A stretch of DNA of 64,000 bases from Isoperla grammatica. Taxonomy: Eukaryota; Arthropoda; Insecta; Plecoptera; Perlodidae. Within the stretch, counting starts at the first letter, position 1. Each line of letters opens with the position of its first letter. A program made the position numbers and the translations under genes. The DNA lies in the NCBI GenBank assembly GCA_945910005.1, contig OX246741.1, positions 38,024,335 through 38,088,334 on the forward strand, written 5' to 3'. The notes under the pieces were generated by a model. The model searched no databases, was not told where the DNA came from, and saw only the letters and a program-made list of their open reading frames with translations. Below are positions 31,001 to 40,773 of the stretch, piece after piece.

Positions 31001-31022
31001 GTACTTGACGCTGCTGACATCA

Positions 31023-31125
<103 letters not shown>

Positions 31126-31542
31126 CCTGACATGGTTTTCGTGGTTTTCCATTGTCCATAGAATAGAATTACTAGGATGGCATCGAGAAATCGGCCACGA
31201 CCGTACACACAGTAACACGATGCAAAGAAGACACACACGAAGACAACGCAAATAAGATCATATCATTATGTAGTGTATACTATGAACAAGTACTAATAAG
31301 ACAGTAACGACTGAAGTTGAACAAGGTACCTCATGGAAATACTTGACATTACATCTGTATTGTCCGTATAACATGTAAACACCGGCTTTGACCGAGATTG
31401 ATGACTGTTTAAACTAGTGACATGTGATTAATGAAGTTAAATAAGGTAGACACATGTAAATACTTGACATTACGTCCGTATAACATGTTAACGCCGGTTC
31501 TGACCGAGATTGTATGATTGTGACACATTCAATAAAATAAAG
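31126..31542 (+). mobile_element. Dong-like LINE 3' UTR fragment in (TAA)n
   Basis: GGTTTTCGTGG, AATCGGCCACGACCGTACA, AATACTTGACATT and CGGTT(C/T)TGACCGAG follow the order found in 27725-27950, so this is the 3' UTR of the same family. It is truncated 5' within the UTR. The terminal ~100 bp are duplicated internally (from about 31330 and from about 31440). Confidence 0.8.
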
Positions 31543-31552
31543 ATAATAATAA

Positions 31553-31642
<90 letters not shown>

Positions 31643-31658
31643 TAATAATAATAACAAA

Positions 31659-31702
<44 letters not shown>

Positions 31703-31793
31703 TAATAATTATAATGATAATAATATTAATAATAATAATAATAATAAAAATAATAATAATAAAGATAATAATAATAACAATAATAATAATAAT
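31543..31793 (+). repeat. (TAA)n microsatellite, imperfect
   Basis: About 250 bp of AAT repeats with occasional AAA, CAA and GAT interruptions, directly after the LINE 3' end. Poly-Ile frames on both strands are artefacts. Confidence 0.95.
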
Positions 31794-32163
31794 GTATTTC
31801 ATCATGGAAGGAAATGGGCGATATTAAGCCGCAAAAGCTTCTCTTACAATTTACCTCATCTAGCCTAAATTATAATATAACCTAGCCTATAGGGAACGAT
31901 TACGGAGAACAATATTTATCTATGCTCGTAAAATACAGAATTTAATGTTTATAAAGTGTTTGAGCCGGGGTGCTCACTTCGAGAAGTTTTTAGTGGACTG
32001 TATAATTTGAGCTTCGAACTTACCCCAAGTTGTGAAATGATAGAAAGACATAAACTTGAGTTCGGAAGAGAAAAGTAGGAAGTATGATAAATGCCTGGAA
32101 GGCGATCGAGCCCAGGACAGCGGCGTAGAAGCAGTAGTTGCAGTGAGAGAGAAAACGAGAGAG

Positions 32164-32364
32164 AAAATATTACATGAAAAAAATATTTTTTTTTAAAAAA
32201 CAACGCTTATATTGAAATGCACTAAAAAGTAAAAAAATCAATTCTCGCGCTTTTATTTTCCGAGTGAGGCAAAAATTTGTTGGGGTAAAATTTATTTTTT
32301 ACTTTTTAGTGCATTTAAATATAAGCGTTTTATTTAAAAAAATATTTTTTTCATGTAATATTTT
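32164..32364. mobile_element. 200-bp palindromic element
   Basis: AAAATATTACATGAAAAAAA at the left is mirrored at the right end. The match continues through ACGCTTATATT(G/T)AAATGCAC and TAAAAAGTAAAAAA for about 70 bp per arm, with a 55-nt centre. No coding capacity; a MITE-like fold-back with no duplication confirmed. The preceding 31796-32163 holds nothing recognisable. Confidence 0.7.
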
Positions 32365-32384
32365 TTTACTTTTTAGTCTTAAAG

Positions 32385-32873
32385 AATCTTGCAATCGAAT
32401 ATATATCAAATATCGATTAATTAATTATGATGGTTTAATAGATTATTTATTAATATGACAATTGATTCATGTATTGTCATTAATAATACGTCTGTGTGAA
32501 AACTTTCAGCTCAATTCGACGTTCGAAAGTGGGTGTTTTATCGATTCCCATATAAAACATCAATTAATTAATTATGATGGCTAAATTGATTATTTAGTAA
32601 ATATGACAATTGATTCATGTATTGTCATAAAGAATACGTCTGAGTGAAAACTTTCAACTCGATTTGACGTTGCAAAGTGGGAAAACATCGATTCCCATAT
32701 AAAACATTTATTAATTATGATGAATGAATTGACTATTTTTAGAAAATATGACAATGGATTCATGTATTGTCATCAAGATAACGTCTGTGTGAAAACTTTC
32801 AGCTCAATTCAACGTTCGAAAGTGGGTGTTTTATCGATTCCCAAATAAAACATCAATTAATTAATTATGATGG
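32385..32873. repeat. 145-bp satellite, left block (about 3.3 units)
   Basis: The unit contains ATGACAATTGATTCATGTAT, AATACGTCTGTGTGAAAAC and TCGATTCCCATATAAAACAT. Anchors lie at 32461, 32609 and 32754 (148 and 145 bp apart). The block is split from its continuation at 51676 by the 18.8-kb gypsy insertion. Confidence 0.92.
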
Positions 32874-33541
32874 TGTCGTGAGCTGGCTAGCACGACAAGT
32901 ATAGTTTTTTCATATAATATAATATAATAATTTAACGTTTAACCATGCACAGATTATTGCTATAAAGGCATTTAGGACACCAAGTTATATTTAAGTGCAA
33001 ATATCCGCTTAGGCGTACGATTTATAGATTTACCGTATTATCCTACTTTCTCTCGATATACAGTCCGAGCGATGAGTCAACTACCCAATAGGAAGTTAAC
33101 ATTGACCTACGTCACAAACAAGAGAGTAGAATCATATCAACAGGCTAAATAAACCTTGAGTAATAGCTGGGAATCAGGCTCTAGCATGACTTCTTATTAA
33201 TTGAGTGTACTTACCGTGTTTTTTGTACCTCAAGATATCTGTATACTGGTGAGTCCATATTATTTTATTTACATTGTATTTCTCAATTTGCCTATTTTCC
33301 GGTTTGTCTATTTGTCAAGTTGTCTGGTTGTCGACATGTCTATTGTTAATAAATGGTCAAGGTTTACCGCAGTCGTATTTCGAAGTTACAATGTAACTTA
33401 AGAACCCAGTCACGCCTCATTCTCAAGATATTCCTCAATTGTTGTATAATTGTGTGTATTTGTGGTCTCACTCCCACAGTCATATGAGTGAGTGGTGGCA
33501 GCATTAACGTTACTTATTTAATCTAGGACCGCTCCACGTCA
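32874..33541 (+). repeat. 5' LTR, 668 bp, lacking a 201-bp block
   Basis: Begins TGTCGTGAGC and ends CTCCACGTCA. It is nearly identical to the 3' LTR over the shared 668 bp (one clear difference seen, ATTGCTAT/ATTGATAT) except that 51081-51281 of the 3' LTR has no counterpart. The break lies after CAACAGGCT at 33146. The missing block holds the only good TATA box, so transcription of this copy from its own 5' LTR is doubtful. Confidence 0.92.
33243..33254 (+). promoter_or_regulatory. candidate splice donor in the LTR
   Basis: ATACTG|GTGAGT is a near-consensus 5' splice site (GT at 33249). Positioned in the transcribed leader, it could join to the acceptor at 40444 and yield a short spliced RNA for the third ORF, as retroviruses do for env. 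Confidence 0.4.
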
Positions 33542-33542
33542 C

Positions 33543-33560
33543 TGGTGGCTAGCGGTGGGA
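33543..33560 (+). other. candidate primer-binding site
   Basis: TGGTGGCTAGCGGTGGGA starts one base after the LTR with the TGG complementary to a tRNA CCA end. From general knowledge its complement resembles the 3' ends of some leucine tRNAs (..CCCACCGCT-GCCACCA) with one extra base. The tRNA identity is an inference. Confidence 0.45.
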
Positions 33561-33673
33561 TAAATTTTTTTTTTTAAATAATTTGTACACTGAGGCAAGT
33601 TTTGACCATTTTTCTTTATTTTACTTTTAAGCTATATTTACAATTCACACTTGTTTTCCCCCACCCCTCCGCC

Positions 33674-34741
33674 ATGGCCCACACAGACCCCGAAGGCACC
33701 CCTCCTCTTGTACTCCCCGCACCTGTGGAAGATAAAACACCCATTAGTAACTTGCAACATCTCCAGTTAGTGCCGGAATTTTCTGGAAACAAAGGTACCG
33801 TTCGCGTACAATCCTTCTTTCACAGAATTGATGAGCTTGGGCTTATGGGCAACTGGACGCCCGTCCAAAAGGCGGTTATTGCAAGGCTTAAACTCCAGGG
33901 TGATGCCCGCGAGTTTGTGCTCAATAACAGCGACCTTATTAACGCCACCTATGATATTCTTAAAACTAGCCTCCTCAATTGGTTCCACGTGTCTGAATCC
34001 CATACCCAACTTGTACAAAACTTCTCGCAGTGCGTTCTTAGGCCAGGCGAATCTGTGCGGCAATTCGCAACCCGGCTTGTTATCGCTGGAAATAAAACTT
34101 TAATCCCTGCAGACAACGAAGCAGAGCGAAGGCTTCGTACACGTATCTTAAATGAGAGTATGTTAACACAATTCGTGAAAGGCCTGTCCGGGAACGTTAA
34201 GCGCTTTGTTTTAAGTAGCACCCCTCGCACTTACGAAGAGGCACTGACGGTCGCGTTAAGGGAGGAAGCAGTTGAGGCTGCAATGGGGTCAAGCGCAACG
34301 GTCCAGGTAGTCAATCAGACCTCCTCGTCCACCCCATGCTCACCCCTTCCGCACCATCAGCCGTCCTCTACGACCCCTGGTACCCCCCCTGTGGTCTCTA
34401 CCCACCCTCAACCCACCCGACTTCCCCGTGTTCTTACTTGTTTCCGCTGCGGTGGAAGGGGCCACTATGCCTCCACCTGTAGCAGCCCCCCTGGACAGTC
34501 CCCAGCTGATCCTCTACCCTCTCCCCCCACTGGTCCTGAACCACCTCGCACCCCCCACCGCCCAACGTGTACCTATTGCCTACGGGTTGGCCATCTTCAG
34601 CGCGACTGCTGGCAGCTGGATCCGTCCCTGTACCGACCCAGGCATACTCACCCTAATCCACCCATCAACACCCAAAACCCTCCCCCCCAGCCTACTCCAA
34701 CTTCTCAGGCGCAACGACTCAACCAGCCTTCTTTAAACTAA
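33674..34741 (+). CDS. gag: Gag polyprotein of the 18.8-kb gypsy
   Basis: Forms the virus-like particle and binds element RNA. The chosen ATG has a strong context (GCCATGG) and opens MAHTDPEGTPP; an open frame extends upstream but without a better start. The 355 residues comprise a Pro-rich N-terminus, a retrotransposon-gag capsid region (about 45-210, with LNWFHVSESHTQLVQNFSQC and the GESVRQFATRL helix), a Ser/Pro linker, and two CCHC zinc knuckles: CFRCGGRGHYASTC (256-269) and CTYCLRVGHLQRDC (299-312). The tail is Pro-rich. It ends at TAA 34739-34741, directly after a TTTAAAC heptamer, with pol in the -1 frame. No breaks are seen. Confidence 0.92.
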   Translation: MAHTDPEGTPPLVLPAPVEDKTPISNLQHLQLVPEFSGNKGTVRVQSFFHRIDELGLMGNWTPVQKAVIARLKLQGDAREFVLNNSDLINATYDILKTSLLNWFHVSESHTQLVQNFSQCVLRPGESVRQFATRLVIAGNKTLIPADNEAERRLRTRILNESMLTQFVKGLSGNVKRFVLSSTPRTYEEALTVALREEAVEAAMGSSATVQVVNQTSSSTPCSPLPHHQPSSTTPGTPPVVSTHPQPTRLPRVLTCFRCGGRGHYASTCSSPPGQSPADPLPSPPTGPEPPRTPHRPTCTYCLRVGHLQRDCWQLDPSLYRPRHTHPNPPINTQNPPPQPTPTSQAQRLNQPSLN

Positions 34742-34798
34742 CGACACCACTTGTGCAGGTCCCAACGCAAGTGGTTAAGATTAAACGAATCCACCTGC
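34732..34798 (+). promoter_or_regulatory. -1 programmed ribosomal frameshift signal with hairpin/pseudoknot
   Basis: The heptamer TTTAAAC (34732-34738) sits in the gag frame as T TTA AAC, the classical X XXY YYZ slippery site, and the gag stop TAA follows at once. Seven nt downstream starts ACCACTTG (34746-34753), perfectly complementary to CAAGTGGT (34768-34775). The loop contains GCAGGT (34755-34760), complementary to ACCTGC at 34793-34798, so an H-type pseudoknot is possible. A -1 shift leads into the pol frame with no intervening stop. All parts are read directly; function is inferred. Confidence 0.8.
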
Positions 34799-37700
34799 CT
34801 CCGGCTATAAACTCAATCCACACGGGCGTGGAAAAAACTTTAGTTCAAGTACGCATTGTTACTCCTCAGCACGAGGCGGTGGCAGTAATGTTGGTGGATA
34901 CTGGAGCTGACGTCTCACTATTGAGTGATTCTCTTGCTGACAGCTGCGGAATCCCGGTTCATTGTAACACACGATATATCTCGAGTGTCACTGGGCACCC
35001 CTTACCGATCACGGGTGAGGCCCATGTGGATTTACGTCTTGGTAATCGTTGTTACAGTTATCCTAATTTCGTAGTGTTTAATCAAGATATGGGTCTCCAG
35101 TATGACGGCATTATTGGCAACGATTTTTTGCAATTTTTTAAATTTGATTTGATTTATAGTCGGAATCAGTTAATTGAAGGGACAAACGTAATTGATTTTT
35201 ATGATTCTTCACGAGGGCCTACTTTGCGTACGGGTGTACGGCTCTTAAACAGGGGTCACATAGTAACTACTAAGTCAGGTGACGAGTTACCATTAGGCAT
35301 TGCGCCCCCCAATAACGAGCTTATAGCCCTCCGTGCGGAAATTGCACGCCTCACTGCCCTTAATACCAATATTGCACAGGACAGAGACAATATTGCACAG
35401 GACAGAGACAATATTGCACATGATAGGGATAATCTAGCGCGTGATAATAAATCAATCACACATGATAGGGATAATCTAGCGCGTGATAATAAATCACTCG
35501 CACATGACAGAGACAATATTGCACATGATAGGGATAATCTGGCGCGTGATAATAAAGCACTCGCACATGACAGAGACAATATTGCACGTGACGCTGCCTC
35601 CATGTCCACCTATCTCCACAGTTTACTCCAATCAAAAGACAAACTCATTCAGGTGACTACTGCTGACTGTTTGACGTTGCAAACCAACATACACGATCTA
35701 CGTAATAATAATGACCACCAAAAAAAGACGATAATTGACTTGACCACGAGTATACAAAAGGTCAAACTAGACAATTCCAACTTGCAGGGTAAGTTGGAAC
35801 ACGTCTATACGACCAATAACGCTCTACAAATATCGTATGAATCATTGCTTGATCACGTGCATACCTTGACTACCGACGCTACTCAACATTCCACATATGT
35901 AGGAACACAACCTGTGCCTGTCATGTTGTCTCAACCTGTGTCAGTGATTACTAAAACAATACAGTGTCCCCAGAAACAAGTGAAGGTGCCCTTTGTGACT
36001 AATTCGCAATCACAGTTAGGCAGTCGTGTAAATACACTAGTTCACACGGATATTTCTACGGGTGCCAATCACACGCTACAGACTATAAATTCAGCTTCTG
36101 TGGCGCGTACAAACGAGATTAGTGTTAAGAATGATGCTCATGATTCGAAACCGCGGTCGAACGCGAGACTCGTGGATGATAAGACGACGGTCAAAACTAG
36201 CGCTGTTCATCAGTTACGCCGTTGTCGTGAAGTTGTACATAAGGATAAAAAGGTTTTATTGTTGGCGACTGAAAACGTATTAAAAGCCGATGAAGTGCCG
36301 GTAATTGATATTGTTGCAAGGGTAAAAAATGATAATTGTGTGACCACAAACAGGCCTACCTACGCTGCAATAGCCAGTAGGGGTACTACGGTTGCAGATA
36401 AACAAACGAGTGATGTTGGGGGACAACGTGTATTAGAAGGTGCAAATGTTATAAATGATAAAGAGGTCAAGTTTGGATTAAAACACGATTTCAGGAATTG
36501 TTCTGCAGTTAAAAATGTACATAATGATATGCAGAAACTTCAGGAAAGTATGGCGACTGACTTCCAGCGTTGGCAAGCGGACAACGACAGATTGGTCGAC
36601 CTAAACAATGACATGAAGCATTTTTTGGATAGCGAACTTTGTGTCACGAACCCCGGACCTCAGGCTTCCTCTGGACGACGGCCTGCGTCGCCTAATTTGA
36701 CAAGGGTCAATGCACTAATTGATGCCCAGAATAGTAAGAAGAATGCACTTATCGAGCGCAAAGCGGCAGGGCGTGGATCGATGAGTTGTTCGCCATCACA
36801 TACTTCTACTATAAATATGACAACCGTTAATAACGGCCGGCCAACGACCCACATTCCACAAGATAGAAATACCCCGCAATTAGCTGAAACTGAACGGTGC
36901 GTTACGCATGGCCTCGATAATCCAGTGGTGTCAACTGTGAATATGAATGTGGATATGAATGTAAATATGAGGACTAAAAATGATAATGTTGTTCATTCCA
37001 ACGCTCCTGAAAACACACGTGACAATCTACGCACAATCGAGGAACTATGCAGTGTGGAACATTTGTCGGGCGACGTCCAGTCGCAAACCAGGGATATATT
37101 ATGTGAATATGCCGATGTGTTCTTTAAAAAGGGAGACACAATGGGATTGGCTACAGGTGTAGAGCATAGATTGTATACTGGCAACGCTACACCCATTCGT
37201 TTGAAACCATATCGTACACCACATGCTCTCAGGCCCATATTGGATGAAAAAATTCAAGAATTATTGGACAAAGGCGTACTCATTCCTTCATTTTCAGATT
37301 GGAGTTCTCCATGTATGCTCGTTAAGAAAAAACTCGACAATGAATCTGACCCTCAAGAATACCGCCTTGTATGTTCGTACGAAAAATTGAATGATCTTTG
37401 TAGGGCTGATAATTACCCTATGCCTAGTGTTGTAGATGCTCTTGATAAATTGTCTAATGCCAAGTTTTTTACTGTTCTCGATGTTAAAGATGCGTATTAC
37501 AATGTTCCTATAGCTGCCGAAGATCAGTGTAAAACAGCGATAGTTACAACGAACGGACTATACCAATTCACGCGTCTCGCGCAAGGTTTGAAAAGTGCCC
37601 CCGCCACTTGGCAGAGATATTTAGATTCCGTGTTTGCAGATTATAAAATGAAGTTTTTATTAATATACCTCGATGATCTTGTAATCTATTCAGAGACGAT

Positions 37701-40320
37701 TGAGGAACATTTGGTTCGATTAAAACTTGTTTTACAGCGTTTACATGAAGTTGGTCTCAAACTTAAAGCCAGTAAATGTCATTTTTTACAGACGGAAATC
37801 GAGTACCTTGGTTATATTGTAGGACAGGACGGCGTTAAACCCTCCCCTAAGAAAATTGAAGTCATTAAAACATGGCCTCGGCCACAATCAGCTAAACAAA
37901 TTAAACAGTTCTTGGGTTTTATGAATTTTTATCGCAGACACATAAAAGATATGGCGACTCTCGCAAAACCTTTGACAGATCTCACTCGTAAAAACACCCC
38001 GTTTAATTGGACGCAAGTACACGAGGATGCATTTTTAAAACTTAGACAAGCCGTTTGCTCTGAATCGATTTTAATTTATCCGGACTTTAATAACACTTTC
38101 ATTCTTACGACAGATTGTAGCCAGTACGCCGCGGGCGCTGTTTTATCTCAAAATGTTAACGGTTGTGAACGTCCTGTAGCATTCGCCAGTCGACAGTTGT
38201 TACCAGCAGAAACCCGTTACTCGAGCTGGGAACGAGAGGGCGCTAGTGCCATTTGGGCTGTTCAATATTTTCGACAATATTTATTTGGCCGTCACTTCAT
38301 TTTACGTTCCGATCACAAACCACTAAAACAGCTGCTTACGGTCGCGCAAATGTCATCTCGTCACACACGGTGGTCTATAATTTTGGCAGAATATGATTTC
38401 GAATTCCAGTACACACCGGGTTCACAAATTGCACACGCCGACGCTTTATCTAGGTTACAAGTCAATGTTTGCAATGATGGTACACACAACTTGGATGATA
38501 CACAATACGAGCCGATTTGGGATAGGCGCCGCATTATTCAGGAACAACGTAGGGACGACACCTTGAAACCGATAATTGACTCACTTATTGCGGATAGTTA
38601 TGCGCATGATGATTACGATTTACAAAACAGTCTTTTATACAAAGTTAGGTCAGTAGACGAACCCAACCATAGGCTTGTAATACCAACGTCAATGAAAGAA
38701 ACTATTTTAGATGTGTACCACGCCGGTCCCTTCTCTGGCCACCCGGGTATCAGACGTACCACCGCCGCTATTGCACAACGTTTCTATTGGACAGGAATGC
38801 ATAATGACATAAAACTTTATTGTAATAGTTGTATCTCGTGTCAACAACGGAAAGGAAAGCCCAGACCACCCCGAGCCCCCCTCCAGCGTTATCAATCGGT
38901 TGAATCAGTCTTTGATATTTGTCATATTGATGTTTGCGGCCCGTTTAATAGGAGTAATCGAGGTAACAAGTACGTTCTCACTTTCGTCGATCGATTTAGT
39001 AGGTACCCAGTTTATTGTTGTATTCCCGATCAAAAGGCGGAAACGATTGCGCGAGCATTTGTCGATAATATTATTACAATTTTCGGATGTCCTCGTACCC
39101 TCGTATCTGATAATGGGACTAATATGTTATCTAAAGTCTTTGAGGAAACACTTAAAATTTTGCAAATTAAACATTTAAATATCACCCCTTATATGAGCCA
39201 TTCAAACGGTATGATTGAAGTTACACACAGAACGTTTCACTCTATTATGTCTCACTATGTTCAGAAAGCGCCGGATTCTTGGGATGATTTTGTTCCCTTA
39301 GTTCTTCTTGCTATGCGTAGTAACATTTCGGTAGCTACGGGTTACAGCCCTTATTATTTGTTATTTGGTAGAGATATGAACCTTCCCTATAGTGAGTTTG
39401 CGAAACCGGCAGAAATTAATTATAATGTTGACACTCATTTCCCCACTGAATTACAGCTTCGTATGAAGGATGCGTATGCAGTCACGAAGAGCAATATCGA
39501 GAAAAGTTTGGTTAATAATGAAGCCCAATACAATAAAACAGTAACTAAGATTGATTTTAAGATTGGAGATTTGGTGTTTTTGCACACCCCTGTACTTAAA
39601 GAAACTAAAACACGAAAATGGGCGCACATGTGGAGTGGACCGTACCGTATTTTGGATATCAAGCGTGACGTCACTTACTACATAAAACATGTGCATACGA
39701 ATAAAGAGCAAACGGTTCACGTTAACCGCCTCAAGCATTATTATGAACAGCCTTCTTGGAATCCGACATGTGATATTATGACAGGTGATGTAAACGATTC
39801 GGATACGGGAGATCCCGTTACAGATGTTACAACTACAGGTGATGGTAATCTTAATCATAATATTGACACGGCGCGTGCTCCACGCATTAATAGGGAGGAA
39901 TTTGCAGAGAATGAAATCGAAAGTGACAGCGACGACGCACGTGACACGCCCAGTTGTGACCGTTCACACAACATGCAACGTAAACTACCGGACACTTGTC
40001 ATTACAGAAATCCTACGCCTCGTGACATACACAATCGAATTCGCGAAGATGAGATCAGGAGGGATAGGGAAGAGGCACTCATGCCCAAAATGACAGATGA
40101 GGATATTCTTGAAGTCTGCCCCCCGTCTTATCATCATGAAGTGGTATACGAACAGTTACATGAACCGCCTCTACGCACACCTGGACCGTCTACAGGTGCA
40201 ATTCCGAAACAAAAGACTTCTATAACGAAAACATTACGTAATCTCATTCCTCTTCGTAAGAGTACACGTATTCGCACCCCGTCCTTGAAGGCGTTAGAGA
40301 ACGCTAACACTCGCAAATAA
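34742..40320 (+). CDS. pol: Pol polyprotein: protease, linker, RT, RNase H, integrase
   Basis: A single uninterrupted frame of about 1,855 codons with no ATG at its start (the first listed codon, 34753, is GTG), entered by the frameshift. Numbering from 34753: aspartic protease with LVDTGAD at 47-53 and IIGNDFL at its end; an unusual linker of about 600 residues (about 180-780) with eleven heptads; RT about 800-1030 with FFTVLDVKDAYYNVPI and active site YLDD at 972-975; RNase H with Asp1121 (TTDCS), EREGASAI and RSDHKPL; integrase with the H2C2 finger (GHPGIRRTTAAIAQRFYW, then CISCQQR), catalytic Asp1393, Asp1453 and Glu1489 (D,D35E), and a GPY/F-type module (MWSGPYRIL). All catalytic residues are present, so the enzymes could be active. 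No chromodomain or dUTPase was recognised. Confidence 0.93.
35371..35601 (+). repeat. 21-bp repeat encoding eleven heptads in pol
   Basis: Each 21-bp unit encodes (I/L)(A/T)xDRDN or LARDNK(S/A), for example IAHDRDN LARDNKS. Each heptad begins with Ile or Leu. The region is residues 207-283 of pol and is strongly charged. Heptad periodicity suggests an extended helix or coiled coil. The DNA repeat also gives a long open antisense frame (35256-35609), which I regard as spurious. Confidence 0.9.
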
Positions 40321-40444
40321 TATATTTATGTCACTTACTGACTCAGCCGAGTCGACTCCATTGCCTCTGTTGTCAGCGGAACTGTCCGAACAGTCCGCAT
40401 AATATGTTATTCTTGTCAGGATATTCACATTTGTTATATTTCAG

Positions 40445-40773
40445 AAATTGAGACACGGTCGATATATGTCCCCTGTGATGTTCCCTCCATTGGCCCGCCA
40501 CCAGGCTGCCTCAGTTACGCCCAATTTCGCATGAGGTGTGGCATCCGCTCCCTGGTCACCTTGGTCCGCGATCTTCATGCCATCGAGCCTGGATCAGACG
40601 GCCTCCTGTCACCCCGGAACCAAGCTCTCGCTCGATACGCCCGACAGGAAGAGGACCGCTATTACCGCACCTTCGGAGAGGACGCACTCTCCCTTGCTAC
40701 AACGATCTACGACGAAGATGGGTCACAATCGGGCCCCCCCACAAGTTCTATGCCCCCCCCCCCCCCTTGAGAC
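40445..40773 (+). CDS. candidate spliced third ORF of the gypsy
   Basis: CACATTTGTTATATTTCAG (ending 40444) is a good splice acceptor. The frame after it is open to 40773, with the first in-frame ATG at 40531 (MRCGIRSLVTLVRDLHAIEP). The product is basic to neutral, with AQFRMRC and ARQEEDRYYRTFGEDALSLA segments and a Pro-rich end encoded by a C-run. It has no signal peptide or membrane helix, so it is not an envelope. I do not recognise a family. Position after pol and a possible LTR donor at 33248 suggest a spliced accessory protein. Alternatively it is a chance frame. Confidence 0.3.

Larger units (their letters stand above)
28401..31022 (-). mobile_element. decayed non-LTR retrotransposon (APE-type LINE, CR1/Jockey-like)
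   Basis: Coding remains run on the minus strand from about 31000 to 28649. They hold the region between endonuclease and RT, full RT motifs and the C-terminal domain. The 5' part, including the endonuclease, is cut off by the (TAA)n/Dong-like insertion complex at 31023. A 191-bp MITE interrupts it at 30417-30607. Confidence 0.82.

Noticed and set aside
35256..35609. 117-codon antisense frame rich in Leu and Ser
   Set aside because: It is the reverse reading of the 21-bp heptad repeat in pol. The sense frame is part of an intact polyprotein, so the antisense frame is a shadow.
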